Shown in pieces: positions 1-6,151 of a stretch of DNA of 18,931 nt; the first letter of the stretch is position 1, and every line of letters begins with the position of its first letter. The notes below the pieces were generated by a model. It did not search any database. It had not been told where the DNA came from and saw only the letters and a list, made by a program, of their open reading frames with translations. The translations under genes were made by a program, and so were the position numbers. Source of the DNA: Limisphaerales bacterium (lineage in GTDB: Bacteria; Verrucomicrobiota; Verrucomicrobiia; Limisphaerales; UBA11358). Where the stretch lies: positions 1-18,931 of the forward strand of contig PKZR01000310.1 of NCBI GenBank assembly GCA_003133815.1, read 5' to 3'.

Positions 1-1745
1 GCTTTGAATTGCAGTTCGTCATTCGACAACGCGCCCAGTTCGCGCCGCTTGTCCAGCACCAGCGACTTCACCAGCCCGGCGCGCATGGCATCGCGCAAAT
101 CAAAATCCGCGATGATATGCGGAAAATAAACCGCCTTTGCTTTTACCCCGCTGCCAACCTGGTTGTAAGGCGTCGCCGAAAAATCAATTTGCACGAACCG
201 GCTGCCCTTGGTTTCCGCAATCGCCCGCAAACTTTTCTGCCATTCCACTTCCGTAATCTCGCCTTCATTGCGGACTTCGTGAATGTGATGCGCCTCATCG
301 TTGAAAACAATCAGGCTCGGCATATCGCGCAGATAAGCCAGCGTGCCGCCGCGCTCATAGCGGCGGTTCAAAACCTCCAGCGAGTTGCCCGCGCTCGTTC
401 CCGGCGTCAACGGCAGCACCGCCGCCGCCACGACTTTGGGATCGGCCACGATGCCCGGCGATTCCGTGCCGTCATCTTCTTCGTCCGTTTCGTCGGCTTC
501 CGCCAGCGCGTGCCAGTTGCAAACGCCAATCAGCCCGCCCGCCGTGACTTTCGTTCCCAAATCCTCTTTTGTGCAGACGTTGCCTTGCACGAAACGAAAA
601 ACCTCATCGCTGTAACTGTCCGGCACAAACAAATCCTTGTAACGCGCCAAAGCCCAAAGGTCTTGGTATGGGACACCTTCTGTGATGTATTGGCGATACA
701 TCGGCTGGCCACCTTCTTTTTTGGGTATCACCAGCAAATCGGCTTCAAGGCAGGCATCCAAAATTTCTTGAGTCGTCTTGCCAGACATATCTTCCCCCAA
801 AAATTCAATTGTTTTTGATGGAATCGCCCAATGTCGTCCGGCCTTTGTCGGGTCGAATCCTCGCCACGGCTTCCCGCTGTCACCTCTGCGTGTTCCTGGG
901 CCGGTTAAATAGTTTGGCTGATAAATTCCGTGTTTGTCTCGGTATTTGAAACGAGTCTCAATGTAGCCCTTCGAGAAAGGACGTTTCCCAGGATGGAAAA
1001 TAAAATTCTCCGATTTAGTGTAGAGAAAAATTACATCGTGAATTGGCCCGTATTGGTCGGTCGTTTTATTGTGGGAATTACTACGTCGCCAAACGATTTC
1101 ACTTCTAAACATTTCATGCGAAAAGATGGCATCCAAAATAAGTTTGACGTAATGGCAAACGTGCGAGTCGAGATGGACGTAAATTGAGCCTTGGTCGGAA
1201 AGCATTTCGCGCATGAGGCACAAACGCGGGACAATCATCGCCAGATAGCTCGCCGTGCCGTCGGCCCATGTGTCGGAATAGGCAAATTGCTCAATCACCG
1301 TTGGTTTCTGCTCCACGTCGCCGCCGGACAACGTGATTTTCGTGCGGTAATCGGCCTTGGAATCAAACGGCGGATCAATGTAGATGAGATCAATTTTCCC
1401 GCGCAGCGAAGGCGTCCCGGCATCGCCCGCCAGCAGCGCGGACATCGCCAGCAAATTGTCGCCGTAAATCAGCCGGTTGAACCATTGCGCCCGGCTGGCA
1501 ATCAGTTGAGTCTGCCCCGCCGTGTCATTCAGAAGCGCCAAATCCCCGGCGAGCGTCGCCTGGGCGTTGGCGTGCGGGTTGAGGCTTTGAGATTCCTGCC
1601 AGTTCGTATCTTTGGCCGGCGTGACCAGTCCGCGAGTCTGCAAACCCACGCGACTGCGGGCTTCCAGCCCTTCCATGATACGTTCCGCCTGCCGTTTCCC
1701 GGCGCGGACAATTTCCGGCAGTTGTTCCAAAAGGGATTTGCTCAT
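1..1745 (-). CDS. Chimeric Mod-type DNA methyltransferase / Res-type DEAD/DEAH helicase ORF (3' end outside window)
   Basis: One open frame runs without a stop from an ATG at 1745 off the left edge (581 codons seen). Residues 1-364 resemble the N-terminal and target-recognition part of beta-class N6/N4 methyltransferases: LIYGDNLLAM near 92-101, the catalytic DPPF at 124-127, YLTGPGTRRGD and PWRGFDPTKAGRHWAIP further on, and VPYQDLWA at the end. From residue about 365 the sequence becomes a type III-like Res helicase: LARYKDLFVPDSY, a TNWH-like box (VCNWHALAE), the DEAH motif II (FNDEAHHIHE, D483) and motif III (FSATPYN, S523). The methylase end that should hold YPTQKP and the FxGxG SAM motif is absent, as is the helicase Walker A. 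Both activities should therefore be lost unless the join is an assembly artefact. The in-frame stop upstream is a TGA 26 codons before the ATG; no clear ribosome binding site is seen. Confidence 0.85.
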   Translation of the reverse strand, partial: MSKSLLEQLPEIVRAGKRQAERIMEGLEARSRVGLQTRGLVTPAKDTNWQESQSLNPHANAQATLAGDLALLNDTAGQTQLIASRAQWFNRLIYGDNLLAMSALLAGDAGTPSLRGKIDLIYIDPPFDSKADYRTKITLSGGDVEQKPTVIEQFAYSDTWADGTASYLAMIVPRLCLMREMLSDQGSIYVHLDSHVCHYVKLILDAIFSHEMFRSEIVWRRSNSHNKTTDQYGPIHDVIFLYTKSENFIFHPGKRPFSKGYIETRFKYRDKHGIYQPNYLTGPGTRRGDSGKPWRGFDPTKAGRHWAIPSKTIEFLGEDMSGKTTQEILDACLEADLLVIPKKEGGQPMYRQYITEGVPYQDLWALARYKDLFVPDSYSDEVFRFVQGNVCTKEDLGTKVTAGGLIGVCNWHALAEADETDEEDDGTESPGIVADPKVVAAAVLPLTPGTSAGNSLEVLNRRYERGGTLAYLRDMPSLIVFNDEAHHIHEVRNEGEITEVEWQKSLRAIAETKGSRFVQIDFSATPYNQVGSGVKAKAVYFPHIIADFDLRDAMRAGLVKSLVLDKRRELGALSNDELQFK

Positions 1746-1832
1746 GCGCTGGCGCGGAGTATTGCGTTTTATTTTGGACGGTGCGAGTGAAAATTCCAGT
1801 TGATAATCCGGTCGTCAGAATTAAAGTAAAAA

Positions 1833-2222
1833 ATGACAATGCACGATCAGCCCACATATATCACCGTCACCAAATGCTTGAGCCATTGGGGAACAAGCAA
1901 ATTTGAGGAGGTATTTTTTGCGGAATTGTCCGAACAAGACCAAAAATTGCCGTTGCAGGGAATGTGCGTGAGTGGTGGCTATCCATCGGTGCAAAACTGG
2001 CCGGAATTTGAGGATTTGAAAATCGTGAAACACTACGGAAATTCAGTTTCGGGAAATTTCGCTGTTTCATTCACCGAGGAAATGAATACAAGTTGCCGGG
2101 ATCAAACATTTCCAGAAAGACTTTCAGGACGAATCAGTTTTTCGATGACGCTTACGACCGGCGAGGTGGAATTTGAGTCAACCGCGCTTGAAAAACGGGA
2201 ATATGAAAAGGACGAGTTTTGA
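1833..2222 (+). CDS. Hypothetical acidic protein, 129 aa
   Basis: This is an open frame of 129 codons on the strand opposite the methylase-helicase ORF, starting 87 bp away, so the two are divergent. I do not recognise the family. The composition is protein-like: acidic, few low-complexity runs, and alternating polar/hydrophobic stretches that suggest a beta-rich fold (for example GNFAVSFTEEM and GRISFSMTLTTGEVEF). There is no signal peptide or membrane segment. An in-frame TAA lies just upstream. The first ATG (1833) and a second ATG two codons later (1839) are both possible starts, and neither has a good Shine-Dalgarno sequence. It converges with the ImmA-like gene, whose stop lies 8 bp beyond. 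It is probably cargo. The alternative, a chance ORF, is less likely given the length and composition. Confidence 0.5.
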   Translation: MTMHDQPTYITVTKCLSHWGTSKFEEVFFAELSEQDQKLPLQGMCVSGGYPSVQNWPEFEDLKIVKHYGNSVSGNFAVSFTEEMNTSCRDQTFPERLSGRISFSMTLTTGEVEFESTALEKREYEKDEF

Positions 2223-2230
2223 TTACGGTC

Positions 2231-2866
2231 TCAACTTGAAAGTTTGGCAACTTTCGCGTGCGGCCAAAATTCTGATTTTCGGATTCGTGTTTCCATCGCC
2301 TGCCTGGAAACTCCAAAATCGCCGTGCAAAGCACGACAACAATAATCCATCACACCATCAGAGCCTTGGCTAAAAATTCCCTCACCTTCCGCATCATTTA
2401 CAGCCTCATCCACAGCACCAGCAAGAATGTTAGTGGGAATTAAAAAGCGGCCGGCAAATTCATCCGCGTGCTTTTCGATCCAATAGTATTCCACCGCCGG
2501 AATCGCGTTAATAAATGCGACCCACTGTTTGACCGTCTTAAAATTCACCGCGCCGTAAATATCCTTATGCAGAAATAAATGACCCAATTCATGGGCGGCA
2601 GAAAACCGCAGCCGGTGCTGTTGGGACGGCTCCTTGAAAGCCCACTTATCAAACCAAATTCCAGACAGGTCGGGATAAAGAAAAGCATCCTGCTTGAGTT
2701 GCTGGATAGGGGCAAAATCAAACTCCAGACCTAAATCAAATTCCGCAAAGCCCAAAATATCAATGGGGATTTTTTGCGCTGATTTATATTGGCCGCGAAT
2801 TTGATTGGCAATTGCCTCGATTGCCTCCCTAGTCAGAAAGGGCGCTTTGAATTTGGCCGGATTCAC
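2231..2866 (-). CDS. ImmA/IrrE family zinc metallopeptidase (Peptidase M78)
   Basis: The 211-residue protein has the gluzincin motif HELGH at residues 92-96 in the context RFSAAHELGHLFLHKD, as expected for COG2856/M78. A downstream segment EKHADEFAGRFLIP (131-144) matches the family's E..AN.FA..LL.P box, which supplies the third metal ligand (probably E131). Family members such as ImmA of ICEBs1 cleave a partner XRE repressor to switch on mobile-element genes. The gene starts with GTG at 2866, 7 nt after the stop of the XRE gene, with AAGGG just upstream, so the two form an operon. By analogy it should inactivate that repressor. It could instead act on another regulator of the element, since the partner's own C-terminal half is not a recognised cleavage substrate. 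Confidence 0.9.
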   Translation of the reverse strand: MNPAKFKAPFLTREAIEAIANQIRGQYKSAQKIPIDILGFAEFDLGLEFDFAPIQQLKQDAFLYPDLSGIWFDKWAFKEPSQQHRLRFSAAHELGHLFLHKDIYGAVNFKTVKQWVAFINAIPAVEYYWIEKHADEFAGRFLIPTNILAGAVDEAVNDAEGEGIFSQGSDGVMDYCCRALHGDFGVSRQAMETRIRKSEFWPHAKVAKLSS

Positions 2867-2873
2867 TTTGCCC

Positions 2874-3233
2874 TTATGAGTTTTTCAGAATTTCGGCCAG
2901 TTTTTCCAAATCTTCGGTTGTGGGTTTTTTACCGGTTGCCGTTCGGAAAAAGACCGGGAGGCGTTTTACCAATTCGGCATCATTCATCACATATTGTGGT
3001 ATTTTCCCCGCGTCAATCGCCGCATAGTCGAAAATCAATTCGCGATCCTTGGAGTCTTCAGACAGACCGAGGATGACGGCAATCCGGTTGAGAAGACCTT
3101 GATCTTGAGGGGGCGGCAGGACGCCGCGCTCAATTTTGCTCCAATTGCTAGGATCGCAATCCGAAGCGATGCAAAATTCGCGCAGTCCTAAACGCCGTTC
3201 CGCCCGCAGTTTTTTTAGAAATTCGCCGAACAT
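2874..3233 (-). CDS. XRE-family HTH transcriptional regulator (ImmR/Cro-CI-like)
   Basis: The 119-residue product begins MFGEFLKKLRAERRLGLREF. The HTH_3 fold covers residues about 5-62, with the recognition region in IASDCDPSNWSKIERG, a classic XRE pattern (S.WSKIERG). The C-terminal half is helical and charged, with no recognised domain. The frame is open upstream to 3302, but I chose the ATG at 3233. The extra 23 residues would be encoded through the promoter and operator, and they are hydrophobic and unlike the family. The gene is followed after 7 nt by the ImmA-like protease gene. A 20-bp dyad lies 12-31 bp upstream of the start and overlaps the predicted -10, so negative autoregulation is likely. 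The pair probably sets the quiescent or induced state of the element. Confidence 0.88.
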   Translation of the reverse strand: MFGEFLKKLRAERRLGLREFCIASDCDPSNWSKIERGVLPPPQDQGLLNRIAVILGLSEDSKDRELIFDYAAIDAGKIPQYVMNDAELVKRLPVFFRTATGKKPTTEDLEKLAEILKNS

Positions 3234-3244
3234 AATCTTGCTTG

Positions 3245-3281
3245 TGTGGTAGAAAAATACCACAAAACCCAATGGAGTCAA
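3245..3281 (-). promoter_or_regulatory. Promoter with operator dyad for the XRE-ImmA operon
   Basis: Reading the minus strand, TTGACT (3281-3276) and TATTTT (3259-3254) are separated by 16 nt, a reasonable sigma70-type promoter. A perfect dyad TGTGGTA-N6-TACCACA at 3245-3264 covers the -10 element. Its position just upstream of the XRE start at 3233 is what is expected of an autorepressor operator. Confidence 0.6.
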
Positions 3282-3364
3282 TGGTTTTATGAGGTCTAAC
3301 AACTAATTTTGCCCGTTATACTTTCTTGTTGCGTTAGCATCAGCGAGTGAGCATATTGATATAG

Positions 3365-4042
3365 TTGAATTTGACAGTCGAAACTATTGACCGCGAGCTT
3401 GCTGAATTGGAAAAGCGATTCCAGCAAGACCGAGACGATTTGCTTCGCGCAAGGGCGTATGCCTTGCGTCAAATAAACCCGCCGCCACCAGTCCAACCAA
3501 TCCCAATTGAGTCTGATTGGACGCCGATGAGCGGGAAAATACCCCCTATCCGTGGTGGTGTCAAAACGGACAGGCAGATCATAAGGGAGTTTCTGGCTGG
3601 CTGGACTGGCGAGTTTTCAATACAGCAACTCGTGGATGCAGCCCAGAGACATCCAGACTCGCCGGAATCGAAATTTGATAAGAATCTCTGGGCTTCAACG
3701 ATTTTTTGGCTGTGCCGAAATCGGTTTCTGGAAGTCGTCAAGCCGCGAGCCGGAAACAAGCCTGGAACATATCGCGTTATTGTTAGCCGGGCGGATTTGA
3801 TTTCTCCAAGACGCCGAAAATCCAAACAGGTAAATCCGCTTCAAGATATTGTCATTGAAGTGATTAGAAACATTCCGATGCAGAGATTTAGCAAAACAGA
3901 CGTGGTGAATGAAGTGCTAAAAAGCCATCCTGATCGAGACACCGACGTAATCGGGTCAGTGCTTCACCGTTTGGCGGCAAACAACGTGACAGCAAGGATT
4001 TTTGCGCGGAGCCGAGAAGGGAATGTTTATGAAAAGCTCTGA
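3365..4042 (+). CDS. Hypothetical protein with two winged-helix-like halves
   Basis: This is a 225-residue soluble protein that I do not recognise. Residues 1-37 are a charged heptad-like helix (a probable coiled coil), followed by a proline-rich linker (PPPPVQPIP, 39-47). Then come two segments of similar layout, about 68-139 and 158-225. Each has a helix, a second helix with an FS(I/K) start (GEFSIQQLVDAA and QRFSKTDVVNEVL), a third helix (STIFWLCRNRFLEV and GSVLHRLAANNVTA) and a G..Y beta hairpin (KPGTYRVI and REGNVYEKL). This is the pattern of winged-helix DNA-binding domains. Family and duplication are inferred by eye. The start is TTG at 3365 directly after an in-frame TAG; TTG at 3371 is also possible, and the first ATG would delete 53 residues. 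It diverges from the XRE promoter and precedes the structured RNA region. Confidence 0.6.
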   Translation: MNLTVETIDRELAELEKRFQQDRDDLLRARAYALRQINPPPPVQPIPIESDWTPMSGKIPPIRGGVKTDRQIIREFLAGWTGEFSIQQLVDAAQRHPDSPESKFDKNLWASTIFWLCRNRFLEVVKPRAGNKPGTYRVIVSRADLISPRRRKSKQVNPLQDIVIEVIRNIPMQRFSKTDVVNEVLKSHPDRDTDVIGSVLHRLAANNVTARIFARSREGNVYEKL

Positions 4043-4083
4043 CGCGAAACAAATTCCCAACGTGTATGGAGATGCAAAATTTG

Positions 4084-4121
4084 ACGCAACCTAATTGGTT
4101 GTGTCGGCCAGAATCAACCAA
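4084..4121 (+). promoter_or_regulatory. Two mutually exclusive hairpins downstream of the 225-aa gene
   Basis: ACGCAACC (4084-4091) can pair with GGTTGTGT (4097-4104). The same GGTTG, as TTGGTTG (4095-4101), can pair instead with CAACCAA (4115-4121). The segment lies 40-80 bp after the stop codon and is followed by a T5 run at 4131-4135. It could be a terminator or attenuator ahead of the RNA module. Function is inferred only from complementarity. Confidence 0.3.
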
Positions 4122-4140
4122 GAACAAAGGTTTTTATGAA

Positions 4141-4353
4141 TAGAATTGCCGGGAGCTTCCCCGCTCTGATTGCCGCCGGGAGAAGCGAAGATAAAAGTCC
4201 TGTGAGAGTGTGACTGTCTAGGAAACTCTCTCACAGGGCGAGGTAGTCTCGCAGGCTCCGCGTGGCGCAAACCACGCGGGGCTTTCCAGCCGTAATGAAC
4301 TCACGGTTGGAACTGGGGCGAAGCCCGCAGTTTTGCAATACGATTCAATTCTG
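4141..4353 (+). ncRNA. Candidate multi-branched structured RNA, about 213 nt
   Basis: Six hairpins follow one another. They are 4155-4163/4177-4186 (one bulged A), 4199-4208/4228-4237 (10 bp), 4238-4242/4248-4252 (5 bp), 4255-4265/4272-4282 (11 bp), 4284-4293/4303-4312 (10 bp) and 4313-4319/4323-4330 (7 bp, one bulge). A closing stem TAGAATTG (4141-4148) with CAATTCTG (4346-4353) encloses all of them. ATTGC in the first loop (4169-4173) could form a pseudoknot with GCAAT (4335-4339). Wobble pairs U4257-G4280, G4289-U4307 and U4141-G4353 are only stable if the plus strand is transcribed, matching the genes on either side. I recognise no Rfam family. Options are a trans-acting RNA, a leader of the 52-aa ORF, a guide scaffold of the HEARO/omega type that lost its nuclease, or folded single-stranded DNA at an origin. 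Confidence 0.45.
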
Positions 4354-4406
4354 CCACAAGGATTTTTTCCAGTCAATAATAGAGTTCGTTAACACCAGGA
4401 ACTTCT

Positions 4407-4565
4407 ATGTCCAAACATAGCGAGTCACGTCCGGGTTATGCCTTGATTTTCCGTCGCTCGATTAAACATCCAGTGACGAAAAAAGTCATATTCCCGAAAC
4501 GTGGCAAGGTGTTCCCGATCTGGATTAAAACAGACGGCGAACAACTAAATCTGTCTCTAAATTAG
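4407..4565 (+). CDS. Small basic protein, 52 aa, unknown
   Basis: The ATG at 4407 is preceded by AGGA at 4397-4400 with 6-nt spacing, a good ribosome binding site in a region where most starts lack one. The product begins MSKHSESRPGYALIFRRSIK and continues HPVTKKVIFPKRGKVFPIW; it is Lys/Arg-rich in the middle and has no membrane segment or cysteine. The composition (KRGK, IKTDGEQ) looks like a nucleic-acid-binding or beta-hairpin protein, but I know no family. It starts 53 nt after the structured RNA and ends inside a palindrome (GTCTCTAA-A-TTAGAGAC, 4551-4567). It may be part of one unit with that RNA. A chance ORF of this length is possible, but the ribosome binding site and residue choice argue for a gene. 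Confidence 0.5.
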   Translation: MSKHSESRPGYALIFRRSIKHPVTKKVIFPKRGKVFPIWIKTDGEQLNLSLN

Positions 4566-4580
4566 AGACAAAAACAACGA

Positions 4581-4609
4581 GCCTCACAGGGGGAAATCCC
4601 CTGTGGGGC
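4581..4609 (+). terminator. 12-bp hairpin after the small ORF
   Basis: GCCTCACAGGGG (4581-4592) pairs with CCCCTGTGGGGC (4598-4609), with one wobble and a 5-nt loop. It lies 15 nt after the 52-aa ORF and has no U-run behind it, so it is a terminator or RNA end-protecting hairpin rather than a classic intrinsic terminator. It shares the 9-mer CTCACAGGG with the second hairpin of the upstream RNA. Confidence 0.35.
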
Positions 4610-4646
4610 CAATCAAATGCGAATGTGGCGACGCTGGCATAAAAAA

Positions 4647-5051
4647 TCACGCCCTCACCAACCGCACCGCACCGCTTTTGGCGGACACCAGCGCGCCGAA
4701 TTTAATCAGCATCGCTTGCGCGACCGGCGAAATCACCGGGCGTGTGTCGGTCTTGTCATACACCGTCGTCTTGCCGGCGGTGGTATCGGCGTAGGATTTC
4801 AGCCCTTCGCCCGGCGGTGACGCCGTGCGGTCGGCAATCAGGAGTTCACGCGCCATCTCGCAGGTTGCCTCGACAACGGCGAGCGGCACGATTGAAAACG
4901 GCACGAACGGATCGTAAAGCAACAGGCTGGTGAGGACGGGAATCGGCGCTTTGTCCGGGTCGGGACAATTCACACGCGGCCATTGCAACGCCTGCCCCGA
5001 CTGTGAGCGCAGACCGTTGAATTGATATTGCCCGTCAATCAGCCGCGAAAG
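4647..5051 (-). pseudogene. Truncated phage DnaT-like ssDNA-binding / head-tail protein fragment
   Basis: The frame encodes a C-terminal piece of a phage structural-module protein of the DnaT_2-like family: LSRLIDGQYQFNGLRS, then QALQWPRVNCPDP, then a helix EATCEMARELLIADR and an end GALVSAKSGAVRLVRA. Intact homologues are roughly 170 residues and begin with an additional N-terminal segment. Here an in-frame TAG (5054-5052) precedes the LSRLIDG motif, leaving 134 codons and no proper start; the nearest are a TTG at 4988 and an out-of-context ATG. It is most likely a decayed prophage remnant inside the element. Its orientation is opposite to the flanking plus-strand genes, and its broken end coincides with an inverted repeat. 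Confidence 0.65.
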
Positions 5052-5122
5052 CTATGCTAAAACTGTTGACGCAATCATCGCAGAGGCGTTGAATTAACGA
5101 CGACATAACAATTTAGCGTAGC
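5051..5122. repeat. Imperfect inverted repeat at the break point of the phage fragment
   Basis: GCTATGCTAAAACTGTTGACG (5051-5071) is mirrored by GACATAACAATTTAGCGTAGC (5102-5122); read in reverse complement this gives GCTACGCTAAATTGTTATGTC. The first 11 positions match at 10, and the rest align with a single gap. The 30-bp spacer has no ORF. It may be the end of a small mobile sequence, a recombinase site or a cruciform that provoked the deletion. Confidence 0.4.
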
Positions 5123-5170
5123 AGTTCGGCTGAACGAAAACCGCGAATTTTCCCTGCCAAGACGAACTGA

Positions 5171-5701
5171 GTGCGCGCCCCATCGGGCGCGGCTCGGTTC
5201 ATTCTTGGCAAAGGCGCTTGGCTTGTCTGGAGTCTTGATCAGGCTGCCGACGGTCGCATTTTCAAACCTGCAATCGAAGTTGCGTGGTTGGAAGAAGGGC
5301 GGCAGCACCGCGACAAACTACCTTGGATTCGTGAGAGCGCCGCCTTTGCAGCCCGTCCACAATGTATGCTGTCTAGGGAATGGGCGCGCATCACATTCAA
5401 GACGCTGGCCGAGCAATTGACAAAGGTTGAAGACGACGCTCCGGTGGTGTTCCATTTCGATGGCGAGGTGTTGACGATTCGTTGTGCGGGCAAAATTACC
5501 GCCGTTGCGGCGCAAGGGAATCGGTGGTCGGAGGCTCACTCCATTCCAGCAAGATCGCTGCAAAATTTGCCAAAGCGGTTTATGGAACCGCAGATCGAAG
5601 TTTCAATTTGGAACTCCGCGCTTGGTATAGGCAGGCGGCAGTATCTTGGGGTTGCGCCGGTTGATGTCGGCAGAACCCCGTCGCGCGAGCCATGTAATTG
5701 A
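5171..5701 (+). CDS. Hypothetical protein, up to 176 aa
   Basis: The open frame starts with GTG at 5171, immediately after an in-frame TGA, and ends at 5701. From about residue 30 the sequence looks genuinely coding: IFKPAIEVAWLEEGRQHRD, then LPWIRESAAFAARPQCMLSR, then VVFHFDGEVLTIRCAG, then VSIWNSALGIGRRQYLGV. Alternating beta strands in the second half resemble a small beta-sheet domain. I do not recognise the family, and there is no signal peptide or membrane helix. The first 25 or so residues are less convincing, so the true start may be later (the next ATG is near residue 66), or the gene may be 5'-truncated like its neighbour, the phage fragment. It is alone on its strand in this stretch. 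Confidence 0.45.
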   Translation: MRAPSGAARFILGKGAWLVWSLDQAADGRIFKPAIEVAWLEEGRQHRDKLPWIRESAAFAARPQCMLSREWARITFKTLAEQLTKVEDDAPVVFHFDGEVLTIRCAGKITAVAAQGNRWSEAHSIPARSLQNLPKRFMEPQIEVSIWNSALGIGRRQYLGVAPVDVGRTPSREPCN

Positions 5702-5732
5702 CGGTTTTGACACCAGCATTTATCAGCTTCTA

Positions 5733-5790
5733 TTCGTGCAAATTCCCGCTAACTGTGCGTTCGCTTTGTGCAAACTGAAACTTGCACGAA
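5733..5790. repeat. Three TTYGTGCAA boxes in the gap between the orphan ORF and the replication operon
   Basis: TTCGTGCAAA (5733-5742) and TTTGTGCAAA (5765-5774) are direct copies 32 bp apart. TTGCACGAA (5782-5790) is the same box inverted, giving a perfect 9-bp dyad with the first. The boxes lie about 130 bp beyond the end of the primase operon. They could be protein-binding iterons or an operator. The rest of the gap (5702-5923) holds no gene. Confidence 0.3.
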
Positions 5791-5903
5791 CTATGCCCGA
5801 TATTTACCTACCGTTTGCGGAGTGGATGCTGACCGCGAATCCGGCAAATTGACCGCTCACATGGCTCGCGCGCGTTAAGCGAGGAAAAGAGAGAGTTTCC
5901 GCG

Positions 5904-5921
5904 CACGCGCACGGGCGCGTG
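5904..5921 (-). terminator. Hairpin at the 3' end of the replication operon
   Basis: CACGCGC (5904-5910) pairs with GCGCGTG (5915-5921), 2 nt beyond the stop of the last operon gene (5924). On the minus strand it is followed by CGGAAACTCTCTCTTTTCC, pyrimidine-rich but without a clean U-run. A wider imperfect inverted repeat (CATGGCTCGCGCG at 5860-5872 with CGCGTGAGTCATG at 5916-5928) also brackets this spot. Confidence 0.4.
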
Positions 5922-5923
5922 AG

Positions 5924-6151
5924 TCATGTATCCGGGGCATCCAATTTTGTCAGCCACGCGATGTAGCGGTCACATTGCCGCCATTCAATGTTGAACCGCT
6001 GACGGACTGCCCGGTGGGTTTCTGTCTTGGTTGCGCCCGCTTCCAGCAATCGTGCGACATACCCGCGCCGCTCGTCAATCTGCTGGCGCGTGGCTTTGAT
6101 GTAGGGCTTGCGCTGGCTGGGGCGGATGATTGGCGGATTCTTGGGTTTCAT
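5924..6151 (-). CDS. Small basic helical protein, last gene of the replication operon
   Basis: The 75-residue product begins MKPKNPPIIRPSQRKPYIKA and is strongly basic at the N terminus. It then has an HTH-like helical part, RRGYVARLLEAGATKTETHR followed by RQRFNIEWRQCDRYIAWL, with a 'G-A-T-K-T-E' turn between helices. This resembles the small DNA-binding proteins that accompany replication or packaging genes in phages and islands, but no specific family is recognised. Its ATG overlaps the stop of the preceding gene by 4 bp (ATGA), which suggests translational coupling. A GC-rich hairpin follows its stop. Confidence 0.65.
   Translation of the reverse strand: MKPKNPPIIRPSQRKPYIKATRQQIDERRGYVARLLEAGATKTETHRAVRQRFNIEWRQCDRYIAWLTKLDAPDT

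Noticed and set aside
780..792. MSGKTT in the chimeric ORF read as a Walker A motif
   Set aside because: It lies at about residue 320, inside the methylase target-recognition region, and lacks the GxxxxGK spacing and the following hydrophobic strand. The helicase part starts some 45 residues later.
9..818. 269-codon plus-strand open frame
   Set aside because: It is the antisense shadow of the methylase-helicase chimera. The minus strand carries clear DEAH, SAT and DPPF motifs, while the plus-strand product is a low-complexity Arg/Gln/His-rich sequence.
2231..3233. XRE/ImmA pair as a toxin-antitoxin system
   Set aside because: The protein with HELGH is a protease of the M78 family, not a RES, HigB or HipA toxin. 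The repressor-protease interpretation fits better.
4407..4565. Remnant of an IscB/TnpB-type nuclease behind a guide RNA
   Set aside because: The 52-residue product has no PLMP, RuvC, HNH or zinc-finger motif, and no such motif was seen in any frame of 4350-4650. The RNA resemblance remains only a point to test.
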